A stretch of DNA of 64,000 bases from Sphagnum compactum (GCA_965153455.1 OZ234499.1:5687577-5751576), one strand, 5' to 3'. Positions 10,765-29,188 are shown, numbered from the stretch's first letter. The notes: generated from the letters alone by a model not told the origin. Made by a program: numbers and translations.

Positions 10765-13079
10765 AAGTAAAAACAAGTGGGGTGGGTATTAAATTTGACA
10801 CCAAACCCTCATCAATATCAACTGAATAATACAAATTTATGCTAGGTGGAAGTGAAATTCTAAAAACCTCACCCTCACCTCATACTCAACAGTTTTATTT
10901 TCTCAAATACCTATAATTAGATTCAACCTAAGCTCAACAAATGGGTGCAAGTATTAAGCAAAAACTCAAGAACCTAGAAACATTTAAATAATTAGCACAA
11001 TTTTGATTTAAGATTATGGTTGCAAGTTGCAAGGGACTAGGTGTCTGTTGTCTTTCTTCTTGTTGCTTTATGATGTTGCAAGATAAGCATGGAGGTTGGT
11101 GGATGTTGTTGCACTAGAAATTGTCACCATCACTACTACTAAAGCTTGAAAAAGCCATTGACAATGTGTATCGCTCAAATGAAAGAAGGTAGTCCCTTCT
11201 TTTTTTTGCAATTTGGTTTCAATTGTTTAAAGCAATTTGAATTTGTCAAAAGATTTTTGAAGCAATGAAGCAAAGAGAAAGAATCTTCTAAAACTCAAAA
11301 CCCAAACTACATGTCGTGTGAAAGACAATCACATTAATAAATAGGGGTGGGATTTAAGGTTTGTGAATAAACAACAAGCTTGTTTTTTGTTGCTTTTCTC
11401 TAGTTGTTTAAGAGTTTTTGACTTTCATCTTGTTTATTTCACCACTTGCTCCCTTGCACTTTGAGAAACCTATGAAATGCAACAACAATGTAGGAAAATT
11501 TTGACAAATTAATGTGACCTACGGGATGTTATGTTGTTTGTTGCATGTTGAGCTTCAAACTTTGACATGTTTGTTATGTATTCACTACATCACTCGTATT
11601 GAAGCAAATCCATGGACCAACAATGGTGGATAGATTTTAAAAAATATGTGTTTTGAACTTTCTTGCAACTTATTAAATGTTTGGTCTTCAAACTCTTTTA
11701 AAACCCTGATAATTGAAGATTGAACTTGAATGTTTACAACTTCAACTTCCCTCTCATTGATGTTGAATCACATTAATCTATTCATTTAATTAGTTTGTTG
11801 TCACTTTTAAACTTTCTTTCTTTTTAGTTGATGACAAACAATGGGTTTTCAAAATAGGATCATTTTGGGAATTTGAGTCCCATGTTCAACTATTACCTCA
11901 AACCAAGCCCTCATTCCCAAAATAGACCTTTTTTTGGTCCATATTGTGCACAAACCCAACACAAGAATATTTTGGGTGACTCTTAATATATGTTTAGAAG
12001 TTGAGACCATTGTTGTGTGTGTAAGTGTAAATAATTATTTATCATGTTGTGTAAAACTTACATGTCAAATTTTTTACACTTACATTTCATGTTGTGTTTT
12101 TTTTCTCAGATTTACATTTACATGACAATATGCAATTTTTTGCCATGTAAGTGTAAATCACAGTGTAATATCCTTATGAAGGTATTACACTACCCACTAT
12201 CCTTGGAGGTTATGGTTTGCAAGAAAAAAAAGGAATATTGTACATCAAACTTTTGATTAGTGATTTTGGGTTTCTAAAACAACAATGCAAGATGACGAGG
12301 GAGAACTAATATGAAACAAGTCATTGATGAAGCTTGCAATAATGCTAAGAATCACAAGATAACCACAATGCCATCACTTAAACATGCAAAAAATGTAAGT
12401 GAAGAGGGACAATGTGAGGAACTCACTTTAAACCCTAAACCTTGCTTTGTAAAACCGAAATGAATGGAGTTGCAAATACAACCACAAGAAAGGGAGTGTA
12501 ACATGATAAAGAAGGTAACAAATAAATAGTAAAAAGCTCGTTTGAAACATGTTGTTAGAGTTTCTGGCAATGCAAAAAATTGTAAGACAATAACAACACC
12601 ATCACTTACACTTGCAAACAACTTTTAAATAAAGAGGAGCAACATGAAAGAGTCACAATGAAAGGAGCTTTGCAAGATATCATTCCTCCATACCTAATCC
12701 TTTCTTCTTTTCTACCTACTTCCTTTTTTCCTCATGCTTACTATTTGCCCCTTTTTCCTTCAATTTTTTTTTTTTTTTTGCTTTGTTGAACCAACTCCAT
12801 TTCCATCACTACCACTTTGAGAGAAGAAAGAAAGAAATGCAATATTGCATACATTATGGTGTATTGTGTTCATTTATTTGTTTACATTATCTATATGGTG
12901 AATGTTTTTTAAAAAACAAATTTACACTTACATTTATATAGATGTAAACAAAAATTATACATTTACATTATATAATATGATATACATTTATGCTTTACAT
13001 TTATACATATTTATTTAGAAGCAATATAATATTTATTGTATAATACATATAATACATATTTATGTAAAAATTATGCATG
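10765..13079. other. AT-rich gene-free region
   Basis: No gene seen. Two diverged direct copies of a segment of about 90 bp lie at 12340-12425 and 12575-12660 (both contain ACCACAATGCCATCACTTA-like text). From 12000 to 13060 the words TTTACATT and ACTTACAT recur in loose succession. Confidence 0.5.
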
Positions 13080-13390
13080 TATAATATTTAGAAGCAATTA
13101 GAATGAAGTTTGGGGGTGTTCCGGTTTTACCATGGTACCAGTGTAGGTGCTGGTTCACCCAAACCCTAGAAAGGGTGGATCTTTGATTCACTGCGAAACC
13201 CCCACCGGTTCTTTGGCATGGTATACAGGTGTATATCCGGCGGAGGCCAACATTTGAAAGATCTGCCCCGAGCTCTGACCCAGACCAAAACATTTGGCAG
13301 TAAGTCTGCCCCTGGCCCGAACCTGGCAAAAGTTTTTAAACCTGGCCCAAAACAAGGTGTACATCCCAGTCTACACCCCATCAATGGTTT
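13080..13390. other. GC-rich island in AT-rich DNA, unidentified
   Basis: About 300 bp with clearly higher GC than either flank and frames open on both strands (for example 13060-13329 on minus). It has no recognisable protein motif. Abrupt composition edges suggest an inserted fragment, perhaps part of a retrotransposon. Confidence 0.4.
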
Positions 13391-13847
13391 ATTTATTTAT
13401 TTATTTTTCTGATGCTGCCTTGGCGGCTTTCATCCACGAGATGATGTAGCCATATTTAGCTATAAACAAAATATGAATTTAAAAAAAAAATCCTTCCATC
13501 TTGTGGGCTACCTACTAGAACCTGATGTAGAATAAGGGATTTTATTTTATTTTTCCAATTATTTGTTATCCAAGACTTGGCAAAGTGTTGCAAAAAAAAA
13601 AAAGCCATTTTGTCAAATTTAGAAAAAAATCCAGAAATTTCCCCCCCTTTTTTGGGTCACAAACTGACAATTGTTTTTTGGAAAAGCAAAACACTGAGGA
13701 TTTTTTTAATAAAAAGATTCAAAATTTGGTGATTAGAAACCCTTTTTTGTGCATTTTAGAAAAAAAAACATTGCGCCCCATTAAAACCCGACCTAATGTT
13801 TCTAGTATATTTGACCTAATGTTTTTTGTATATTTGCAGGTGCCTTA

Positions 13848-14221
13848 GAGCATCTCCAATGGTGCTCGGTATGTGATCCTGCACAGTACAATTGGATGAA
13901 GAAAATAGATCATATGCCGGTTTGTCTCAGGAAAATGGTTTTGGCTCCATATAATTGCACATGGTGCCGTGACTGATGAAAGGCGCAGCAGCGCCTGCAC
14001 CTGCACAAAAGAGTGTAACAAGTATGATCTAATTGCTGCTCAGTGTTTCTGATTGGCCTATCATAATGATTGGTCCAGGTGATTTGCTATTAGTAGTCCC
14101 CCACCTATTTGCTGTCCCAATTTCAGTGATACGGGTGGGGATGGAAAAGAGTCGATAACTAAACTTGGATGTGAAATATATTTTTCGCAGGGTCACATAC
14201 TGAGCACCACTGGAGATGCTC
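13848..14221. mobile_element. PIF/Harbinger (Tourist)-type MITE, complete
   Basis: A 374-bp element. Left end GAGCATCTCCAATGGTGCTC and the reverse complement of the right end (GAGCATCTCCAGTGGTGCTC) match, and the match continues through GTATGTGA and CCTGC for about 36 bp with few mismatches. It is flanked on both sides by TTA (13845-13847 and 14222-14224), the 3-bp target duplication typical of this superfamily. No open frame of note, so it is non-autonomous. Confidence 0.92.
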
Positions 14222-14448
14222 TTATAGAGCATAACTAGTTTGAACCCCGTGCCTAATGCACAGGTGTGTTATTTCAACAATGTTTGGTTCATGTATTCCC
14301 GTCCCATTAGGTAACCACCATGGTTATCTATGTACTAACCATCCACATGCGTCTACCTGCTTAGTAGCCACGAAGGGTTGAAACTACTTAAGTTACCTCC
14401 TGGCTTGTCTCCTATACTTACCCACTTACATAGGTAGTTACCAGTGTT

Positions 14449-14745
14449 TGCCGCTTATTGAGTTTTGGCCCGGTTATCATGCTGGTTATTAATTACTTCC
14501 TAGTTGATCCTTCATTTTTAGATAACCGGTTAAATTGACAACCATATGATATTGAATTTTAAAAAATCTAACAACCTACTTGGATGACCTGATTATCATC
14601 TAGGTAGATTATCAATCTTTAAACACTAATTAAAAATACCCTTATGCATGATCAATAGTTATTATCTCTTTTTTTTTTCATAACCTATTTGGGCAGCCAA
14701 AATTTTCTGATATTGATATTGATAATCTGTGTGATCCCTCCCTCT
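14449..14745 (-). mobile_element. MITE-like element, family B, truncated copy B2
   Basis: Read on the minus strand this follows the interior and one end of the element at 10293-10764: GGATCACACAG, then AGGTTAT, ATAAGGGTA, AGTGTTTAAAGATTGA, ATTAATAACC and AAAACTCAATAA in the same order. The end next to 14745 lacks the matching terminal repeat, so this copy looks truncated. Confidence 0.6.
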
Positions 14746-17700
14746 CCCTCCCCCAAACCTAATGTTGTGTGGGTGTATTATTTTTTAATATATCGTTGGG
14801 TAAAGGTATATAGGTTTTTCTCAATTTATTTAACCATTGGGTAAGGGTATATTTAGCATTCAAAATTTTTCATCAGGTGAGTGTTCAACTATACAAAAAT
14901 TATCATTTTTGGTAGCTGGGGAGGGTTTGGGTACCCTCTTATCGTATGCCACTTTATGGGTAAAAATGGGTATAATAATAATAGTTTTTCTTAATTAATT
15001 CAAAAATTAAGAAAAATCAGTTTGAAATTACGTATATTTTTTGAGAGGTCAAATACGATGTCAAAATGCAAGAATTAAAATGTTCAATTCATCCTTTAAA
15101 AGGTTAAACACGTTTACAAGTGAACACTTAATGTATCATAAGACAATGGTGTTATATCAATGTTTGATTGATGATGAATTCTAAAAACAATTTGTAGCTC
15201 ATCTTAGGGTGCTCTAGTAAGCTTTTGAATAATCTAATTTTGTTAAATAATGTGGAACTTATGACCCTCCAATGTAGGTTGCCCTTTCATTTGAAATATG
15301 TCCTTAGCACACACACACACCTACCGCTCGTAACATGTGCATTTTTACCATGTGTTAACATCCTCAATTTTATCCCATATGGTTTGACCCAAGTTCTCAC
15401 CTTCTTGCCTATACACTTGGGTCAAAAAGGAGACCTATCACCATAAACCTTGTAGGCCTAGAGTCAATTACTATCCTCCATTTGAGTTTGAAACAAGCAA
15501 GATATAATCTCCAAATGTAAGGGTTTAATTTTTTTTTAAAAAAAATTATGCTCTTGTGAACACATCATATACTTCCATACGCAATTGAAGCGAATCTTAT
15601 AATTAAATATGTCAAACTTCATACACAAACAATATCCCTCTTATTACTGGACGAGATGAACTTTATTCCAAAGAATTCCTTTCAGAAAGTTCTTTAGTTT
15701 TGACCTTTAAATTGTTTTTTAGTTTTAGCAAACCCCATTTATGTCCAACCAAATGCTCGAAATGCTCAACGATCAATAGTTTAGACCGTGAGGATTATGC
15801 ATTACCAAACACAAAATTGACATTCTTTAAATGGAAGGTTTAAAAATCCCAATCGCAGGTTTTAAGATCTGATCCTTTGGTGAAAGGGTATATCATTGAA
15901 CGGTTACCAATTAGGTAGTGCATACTTGTATGATGATATATGCTGACAATTTGAGAGGCAACTATTCGATAAATATTCAACAAGGTTGTCATTAAGGATT
16001 GTGGTTCAAATGCAAGCATTGTAAATTGTAAACAAAATATCGTATCCTAATAAATATTAGTGAAGCATATGTCGTAGGGCCAAGAGTGAACTAATTACCC
16101 AATTACTTTTTCCTTTCAAAATCTTTTTTGTAATTTAATCAAATTTTCAATGAAAAAAATTAATCAAAATTCAATATCTCTTGCACCTTAGGTCTAATTT
16201 TTTTTCAAATCATTTTCATTAAATCCTACTCACTAAGGGCTTTCCCACAATATCAAGAGCATGCCACACCCAAATTTCACTATAATTTATGAAGCAGCAA
16301 TAATGAGAGGGTGGGAAGATTTCAGCTCTATTTAGCTGGGCACCAATTATTGCTTCTATTAATTAGTTCACCTCTATTTAGTTGGGTACCTATTGTTGCT
16401 TATATTAATTACTCAGGGTTGCACCCAAAGTGTTTTTTTTTTTTTTTTGGTTTTAAGGGAGCCACTTTGATTGGCTCATCCTTTTTTTTTTGGGGGCAAA
16501 CATTGAGCACTCCTCCAAATTAGAAGCACAGAAGTGCTCCCCTGTGTGTACCCCCCAAGTTCAACTTTGAGCAAAAGATATGGGATTAAAGTGTGGTGCT
16601 ATTGGGAACATTTTAGGAGGACAAATTCAGAACATAATTGAGAGTACATAAGCTATCAATGCTTATTATGCATACTCTTTGTCAAATCTCTTTTGATTTT
16701 TCATTTTCAGGTGTGTCAAGGCACTCCATACGCATCATATTATCTGTGCTCCCATATTTTGCTTTGAAAGTAGTGTGCTTCCTTTACACCAAGAGGCTCA
16801 GCAATCCTCACAAATGTGCTGATACATCATCATCTTTTCATCTTGGACTTGGAACGGGTCCAAGAAGCCTTGAAATCATGAGATGATTCAATCAATATAA
16901 GGGCTACAATGTCCGTAGTTAACAGCTATCTATGGAGGAACTAAAATTAGGACCAAAAGGTGTTGAAGATTTTAATGGACCCCATTGAAGAAAAGATCAG
17001 TTAGCTCCAATTGGTGACCGCCAAAGTGACTCATGCTTTTGCAATCAAACAGGAACACTATCATGGAAATGTTTGAAAGCTAGTCCAAGTTCCATATATA
17101 GCCAAGATTCATGACTCCCCATCATTGAGTGCATGAAGGTTGTGAGTTGTGACATCCTTGGATAACCCCTTTGCAAGAGATTCAGGAAAGGAATTAGAAT
17201 TTAGACCACCCAAAACCTTATGCAATCAACTTCTATGATGGAGCCAACAGAAATCTCACATGATCTGTTAAAATGAAGTGAACCTGACTTCCTGAGCTTT
17301 GGACAGGAAATTTCAGGACAGTTCAGCTGCATAACTTGCAACTATGGACTGCCATGAGAACAGAATTGTCATAGAGCACAAGTTGTGGAGTATGCAACAT
17401 GCCATCCACAAACATTTGAGCTCGTCAGGTAATGCAAGGACAATTCAGGATGTCGTTTTCCACTTCTGCTCCTTGGTCCCACGGGGTTCCAGTGCTCATA
17501 TCCCATGTTGAATGGTCTGTTCATGGAAGTTTATATAACCCACACTATGTACAAAATTTGGTCAGCTTCACCATTCAGATACTGCCTGTGCCAACAATCC
17601 ATCATGAAGCATTACAGTGACATACAAGACTAGAAGCATAAACATATGAAATTGGTGGTGCTCATGAGCTTCAATAAGCCCCTCAGATAAGCCTCTCTTT

Positions 17701-18348
17701 ACTGCCTGCAGCCAGAGGAATTTTTACTACCTTCAGATTTGTACATGCAATTACCCCTCTGCATGGCTTTCCATGAGAGAAAAACTGCTGCATTCAATAC
17801 AACAGCAAGTAGTGAACCTTATTTCTGATGCTATTGTGTTAGGCCGCATGTTACTTGGCTTATAGGCACACTTCACCAGTAAATGAATAGAAAAACACCT
17901 CCAGCATTGCAAAGTAATTCATTGCATGGTGGCCTCTGGTACTAGACTCTAATCTGTAATGTTGACAAAATTCGAGACAGATAAGTGTGTCTATACATGC
18001 TGTGCTGTCTCAAACTTAAACATACCCTGTCTGGTAACCTTCACATGGAAGGATGTGAAGTGAAGAGCTTGAAGAAGAGCTGGAGAATCTCAATGGTCAT
18101 TATGGACCACAGCACTTGATCTTGCACAAGCTATTCAGTGAAATTGCAACTTGAAGGGGGCTCTACAACTCAAAAGCAATCAAAAGACACTGCAGCTTCC
18201 AAATGGGTACAATTTGCACCTAGATTCTATAATCCATCACTCGCTGTGCTAATCAAAGAAGTGGCCAGCTAATATTCAAGAAGAGAGAGGGTGGCTGATA
18301 GAAAGAGGGCAATTTCCAGTTACCCTAAAACCTCTGTGAAAAAAGAGA
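14746..18348. other. Gene-free region downstream of the FtsH gene
   Basis: No gene recognised. A short tandem duplication with a 46-bp period starts at 16326 (CTCTATTTAG repeated at 16372). From about 16640 the composition becomes less AT-rich; the last several hundred bases before 18349 probably include the 3' untranslated region of the FtsH gene. Confidence 0.5.
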
Positions 18349-23693
<5,345 letters not shown>

Positions 23694-24130
23694 CGATCCC
23701 AGCCTATGTGCACTCCAAAAGCACGAGAACAGAGGAAACCCTAAAAGCTCGCTTCGCCGTTTCTCTCTCTCTCTCTCCCTCCTCCTCCTGCTGGTGGTGG
23801 CGCTCCTCCAAAATTCCACAACAACTCCCACCTCGTCTACTGCAGAGCTGTAGCTAAAGCTCTTGGGAAATCGAAAGCCAAGACGGAAAAAGGTGAAGGC
23901 AGGTGGAGGCTCCAAAGCAAAACGTAGGAGCGAGCGAGCGAGCGAGCTAGCAGCATCGTCTTCTCTTTTTATTGTACACGTCCGTCCGTCCCTCCGTCCG
24001 TCCGTCCGTCGACGTAGCGAAGGCGCAAAAAGCTCCGACCACCGTGTGAACTTGCGAGAACAACTTCCGAGAAGCGGTCGGAGGGGAAACGCGGCGCTGG
24101 TTTTTTTTTGGCGAATTGTTTTTCAGAATT
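23694..24130 (-). promoter_or_regulatory. 5' leader and promoter region of the FtsH gene
   Basis: A telo-box (AAACCCTAA on plus) lies at 23736-23744, about 45 bp before the start codon. A CT-rich run (about 23762-23790) and a CCGT tetranucleotide repeat (about 23979-24012) follow. This segment is GC-rich compared with the DNA beyond 24130. Confidence 0.5.
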
Positions 24131-26474
24131 TCTTTTTAAACATGAAAGTTTTGTGATTTTTAGTGATTTTTTCGCCATTTTTCTAAATTAAAAAATAAAA
24201 ATTAGCCACCTCTAGACCTACGAACTTCCTAGGTCGCCACTTGTATTGGCACTTTTGTAAAAATGCTGCAGCCCACCGACGACTGTCGCCATTTAATGCA
24301 AATTAATGCTGGGGTCCTCGCCAGTGGACCTACTTAAGAAATTTGAAAAAATTAAAATAAAACAAAAACAAAAAACCCTATAGTGGCGAGCAGGGTTTTT
24401 TCTTTTCATATTTGTGATGTAGCTGAACTGGCAATTGTCCATATTAAAGTTTAGCCAAATTTGGCTATAAACAGGATATGCAAGAAAAAAACACAAGAAA
24501 TTGTGTTTGGGAACAAATGGATTCTTGACTTCTGGGTCAGTCTATATTGTTGTTACTAACATTTCTCATCCATCCATCCATCCATCCTAAACCCTTTTCT
24601 ATATTACTTGCATAGAAGTCCCTTAAGAAAGGGAGTCCTAAGTGGTGAGGGGGAAAGCTTTCCTCGTTTTGAAGAATTGAACAATCAAAATATGATGCTA
24701 GTTTTAGAATGAAGTTTGTTCCAAGCCCATTTTGGGTCTAACAAAATTTGGGTTGAAATTGATTTATTTATATTGTATAATGCACATGTTAGATTGTGGT
24801 GAAATGAGAATTCAACAATCAGTTCTCCACAATCTAACAATTCATGTTATGAAAAAAAAATTCTTTTTACACGTCATTGAATAATAATCATTCACAACCA
24901 ACTTTTTTTTTTCTTTTTTTCTTTTTTTTTAATCGTGTGTCTTTTCATATTTCAGATTTCTAGATTCATCCATCCTAGCCTTCATTTCATCCATTATCTT
25001 TCCTATAATTTCCATTTTCTTAGATTTGGGTTTCTCAAACATTTCAACCTTTCCTAGAACTTTCCAACCATCCATTCTATATTGTTGTTACTCACATTTC
25101 TCATCCATCCATCCATCCATCCTATCCAATACATATTTTTCCTTGTTCTATAGTTTTAAGCATTATTTCATCAATCAATTTTATTGGATTTATGGTTTTT
25201 TACATTTTACATTTTCCAACTTCCCCAACAGCCACCTGTCATCCAATGGGGTTGCATGGGGCCTTAAGATGGAAGCTAAACTACCAAAAGAAAATTTTGA
25301 AACACCTTCAAACTTAAGGCATCTAATTCTTTTTGTTACTATTCCTTCAATGTTAAAGCAAGGAATTTCAACTTCAACTTCTTCTTTCTTTTTTTTTTTT
25401 GGTTACTCTACCTTCAATTAGGTCTTCAAATATTATTTAACTTTCCTGAATTTTCATCACTCCAAACTACCTCCATTTTCATCAATTGTCAAACATTCTC
25501 AACCTTTTCAACTTTGTTCAGGTTCAACTATTGTCCAAGTTTCTCAAATTTCTGAAATTCGACTTTCTAATATTCCATTCTTCCCAACTTTCTCAACTTT
25601 TCTACATTCAATTTTCTCAAGGTTCCATTTTCTTGACTTTCTCAAATTTATTTGTCCAACTTCTTAAAACTTTCCTAGATAACTCCCATTTCATCCATTG
25701 TCTAACTTTTCAAAAGAATTGAGAATCTTAACACACACATCTATTCCAATGGAAAAGCTGGCATAAGAGGAAGTCGAATAAGTGGTAAAGTGATGCAAAA
25801 GCCATCATATAAATGTCATTTCTTCCACTATACGGAACACCTATATGGAACACCCACATTAGTGCATGACCAGTATATGTTGAAGTTCTTCTGTAGTTAA
25901 AACCTTTACAATGTTGAGCAAAACCTTTTCCTTGTATTGATTCAAAAGAAAATCCTCATACATGCAAATGTAAAGCCCTTGGTCAGATTTTAATGTCTCC
26001 TCTCTGCAAAGTTGCCACTTGCATGTTGAAGCCTAAATTTGTGAACTTTTTAACAAAGGGAAAAGTGGTGTTTAAGTAGAGAAAAAGAATGAAAGATGAA
26101 ACAAACTACATTAAGCACGCACTTAGCCCAAATAATTAGCCAAATAACCAAGTCCTAGATTTAATATCATTTTGTGTAAAGACCTGCACCTTTTTTATTT
26201 TTTAGTGTAACCAAAGGGCACCTTAGCTAGTGTAATTGTTCCTCTGCTATTTGCCAGGCGTTTTGAAATACCCGCCAGTTTTTTTTCATTTTTTTTCATG
26301 ATACCCAATGGGCATCACAGGAATTTTTTTTTAAAAAAATAAAAATTGGCTTAGGTCTTTATGCTCAGTAAAGCCCTCGGTTGCAGGTTTTACTGGAATC
26401 AAGCCCGTGCTCAACTCCAACTCCTCCTCATGCAAATGTAGCACGGGCTCCGACATAAACAAGGGGTTGTGTCG
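24131..26474. other. Gene-free region with pyrimidine-rich low-complexity DNA
   Basis: No gene seen. From about 24990 to 25720 the plus strand is strongly pyrimidine-rich, with TTCTCAACTTT and TTTTCATC variants recurring. Open frames there are compositional artefacts. Confidence 0.5.
24541..25124 (+). repeat. Pair of 49-bp direct repeats ending in a CATC microsatellite
   Basis: 24541-24589 and 25076-25124 both read TCTATATTGTTGTTACT, then ACATTTCTCATC and four CATC units; they differ at one base (AAC versus CAC). The spacing of 535 bp encloses unrelated sequence. Confidence 0.85.
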
Positions 26475-26812
26475 CACAAGGGGTTGTGTCGCACTAGTGT
26501 GGCCTTGCCATTTACATTAAAAAGTATTTTAAACAAAAAGAAGAATTATGGAAACTCAAATATTTCACCATGCAAAAACATATTATCTTTGAAAAATCCT
26601 TTAAAGGAAACCAAAATCCTTCAAGATATTATAACTCTATAACTAATCTCAGCTTTCAAAACAAGCCAAAATATCCATCTTCCAAAAATGCTCATACAAA
26701 AATAGACCTACTATAATTACCTAGGGGCCTATAAAAATCCCCTAAGCTACTATACTCTATAATGAGTCTAAACACAACAATATCCTTGCCCTTGGTATGC
26801 AAGGCCAACAAG
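26475..26812 (-). repeat. Dispersed repeat family A, copy A3 (inverted)
   Basis: Reverse complement of the repeat at 6906-7230. Conserved blocks include AAATATTTCACCATGCAAAA, CCAAAATCCTTCAAGATATT and AGCTACTATACTCTATAATG. It ends at GCAAGGCCAACAA. Together with copy A2 (29189) it flanks the HMA gene in inverted orientation. A 17-bp tandem duplication (GGGGTTGTGTCGCAC) sits just before it. Confidence 0.75.
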
Positions 26813-27180
26813 AGTCTACCTTCTTCCTCTCCTGGCATGAATGAATGTATGTGGGCCAAGACTCGCTCACTCCCCAGTGTCTGTCGACTACTTCTCAATT
26901 AATTAGCACCAAGATGGTGCAGCAGCTGTGCTCCTATCTACCTATTGTGCCTAATAATCAAAAGACAAAAAGAAGGTTCCCTAATTGGGTGAGCTGCTGC
27001 AGAGATACTCCAAAAATTGGCGTTTGCAAATGGCAGACTACATAACTAGAGGTGCCATTTCAAAATGGGTTTTTGCAAAAAATATAGTAATGGGTTTGGC
27101 TCTGGATCATGCACAGAATTTGTGAAGAAGGTAGGTAGGGCGATCATGCAATGAGGAGGACTTAGCCAAATTTGGCTAGA

Positions 27181-27290
27181 GGTCAGAGCTAAGGGAAATA
27201 GAAAACTTTAGGAGTCCTCCTCTAATGTGGCTAGAGGTCAGAGCTAGGGGAAATAGAAAACTTTAGGATTCCTCCTCTATTTTGGCTACT
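27181..27290 (+). repeat. 55-bp tandem duplication
   Basis: GGTCAGAGCTAAGGGAAATA starts at 27181 and again, with one change, at 27236. The two 55-bp units differ at a handful of bases. They follow the palindrome TAGCCAAATTTGGCTA at 27163-27178. Confidence 0.85.
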
Positions 27291-27499
27291 TGTTGGAAGC
27301 TCATCTCTAAATATGGCTCAACTGTAATAGGCCTTGCCTTTTCCTCATAATGTGACCAGTTTGGCCCATTCTTTTCCCCCAAAAAAAAACCCTTTCTAGA
27401 CCTTTAGCACCTTCCTGATTTCTTGCCAGGTTGCTAAAATTTGCCCCCAAGCAAAACGAACAAAAAAAAAGAACACTGATCTGGATCAATGATCTGCTT

Positions 27500-28294
27500 T
27501 CAATAGTTATAATACTCTGACTCAATGTGTTTCAAGTAGTTAGGATTTGTGATCACTGCTGCATCATGGTCATGGCGGCTACTAGAGTGGTAAGATCGAC
27601 TGTAGTCCACCGCTGAAGGGGCATAGTAGTGATAGTTGCAGCTTTGTGAGCCAAAGTAAGACCCACTAGAAGATGGATATAACTCATATTGACTGCTAGA
27701 TCCACTAGCAGTTGTGAAGAATTCACTGTCGTGTCGGTTATACCGGCTCTGATGATGCGCCATCTCAGTGGGAATGTACTCCAGCATATAGTCTTTATGT
27801 TCGTGCCGGTTATTATTACGCTTCTGATCACTGGAGGAAGCAAATGCCGCGGCCCAGAACTGAGATTTACTCTTCACGTGCTTAGCCTTCTTCAGCACTC
27901 GCAATGGATCCACGAAACCAGTGACGATCACCTTGTGCGGCGTGACGGGATCGCACAAGACTTGATCCACACCCTCTAGCTCGAAAATCTCCTCACGTAG
28001 CTTCTCCTCACATTTGCTGCAACACATGCCAGGCACCATGAGCTCGGTGACGGCCTGCACGGCCGGAATAAATTTATTGTTCCTCATCACATGATGGCGA
28101 TCATCTCTAGAACTGTACTTGTTGGAGTAAGGATCGACATCGTGCGACGTCGTACTAGAATAGGCGGCGGCGGCGCTGCTATACGTAGGCACCATGAGAT
28201 TTCTCCTCCGCGAGCTGTTGACGATCCAATTAAAAGGCTTGCGGGGCTGATCATCGCCATAGAAGAGTTCGTAATTCATCTCCTGGAACGCCAT
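27500..28294 (-). CDS. HMA-domain (heavy-metal-associated) plant protein
   Basis: 264 residues, single coding exon, starting at the first in-frame ATG (28294). Residues 81-147 form an HMA domain: VTELMVPGMCCSKC with metal-binding Cys92 and Cys95 (MxCxxC pattern), then LEGVDQVLCD and VTGFVDPLRVLKKAKHV, closing with a W after KSKSQF. The family binds soft metals such as copper, zinc or cadmium and acts in metal handling or stress. Flanks of the domain are low-complexity (Ser, Tyr, His, Asn), and the tail ends YLKHIESEYYNY. There is no CaaX isoprenylation box, unlike typical HIPP proteins. The frame stays open upstream to 28411 but only through a TTG, and a good acceptor (GTTGTTGTGCAG, about 28343-28354) suggests a 5' UTR intron. 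A partial copy lies at 55319-55451. Metal and function are not determined. Confidence 0.85.
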   Translation of the reverse strand: MAFQEMNYELFYGDDQPRKPFNWIVNSSRRRNLMVPTYSSAAAAYSSTTSHDVDPYSNKYSSRDDRHHVMRNNKFIPAVQAVTELMVPGMCCSKCEEKLREEIFELEGVDQVLCDPVTPHKVIVTGFVDPLRVLKKAKHVKSKSQFWAAAFASSSDQKRNNNRHEHKDYMLEYIPTEMAHHQSRYNRHDSEFFTTASGSSSQYELYPSSSGSYFGSQSCNYHYYAPSAVDYSRSYHSSSRHDHDAAVITNPNYLKHIESEYYNY

Positions 28295-28665
28295 CTGATG
28301 AGCACTGTCACTAGCTGGGTCAATGGCCGGTGTAGTAGATAGATAGCTGCACAACAACAACAACACCAACAACCCAAAACAAATGAACACCCAATTTAGC
28401 TCTAAACCCAAATTTCAAAACTAGTTTCTGAAACAGAGGTGATCTAGGAGTTGCTGAAATTCACTCAACTTCTGGGGATCGATCCACAAGTAGGCAAGTA
28501 CTCTAAGCTCTGAAGATCTACAAAGGGAATTAACAAGCTGGAGACTTGGGGTAGTGCAGGAACTACCAAACTGTGATCAAACTTCAGCTGAATATGCTGA
28601 GAGTGATGGGTACTAGCTGCTGCAGATGATGCGGTATATTATAAAGAAGGAACATATATACGAGT
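28295..28665 (-). promoter_or_regulatory. Probable 5' UTR and core promoter of the HMA gene
   Basis: On the minus strand, TATA-like words CTTTATAATATACC (about 28630-28645) and CGTATATATG (about 28655) lie about 340-360 bp before the ATG, leaving room for a leader with an intron whose acceptor is near 28343. Transcript data would decide. Confidence 0.35.
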
Positions 28666-29188
28666 GAATAGATGGCGGATCCCTAGTGGACTTAGTAAGT
28701 TCACATCCATCTTTGATCCAGGGCACTAATTTTCTTTCTTTCAACCTACATCAAGCTGATTTCTTCCATACTAAACTTTTGATTTCTTTCAGCAGTGAAC
28801 ATGCAAAATGAAAACGAGAAACATGAGATGCAAGTTGAAAGAGCGCCATTATTAGTTCGAACCTTTGATTACTAAAGAAAAGAAAAATAGCAAACTAATA
28901 ATAATAATAATACTATTAGTTCCTAGGTTTTACAAGGAAGATCATGTGCGTGGGCTTGTGAGGTGTAGTTTAATTATTGTTCTCTGCTTGTTTGCTTCAC
29001 AAGGATGGCTTGCTGGCTGGCTTCAAGCGCTTGGCTTTAGGGCAAGCTTCCAGGGACACATCTCCGATTCCCTTCCAGGGAAGGAAACGTACACCACAGT
29101 AGACGCCCAAAAGTAAAGGTGGCCTACCACAGATCCTTGTAACAAAAGTATGCACAAAATGCGCTCCTCCCCAGGCCTCAACATGTTA

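Noticed and set aside
23863-24156. Plus-strand 97-codon frame with basic and Ser/Arg-rich text upstream of the FtsH gene.
   Set aside because: It runs opposite to the FtsH leader through a CCGT microsatellite and has no domain.
28295-28411. Extending the HMA protein upstream to 28411, giving a Leu-rich signal-like start.
   Set aside because: That frame has only a TTG start, and the Leu run is the pyrimidine-rich end of a probable intron next to a good acceptor.
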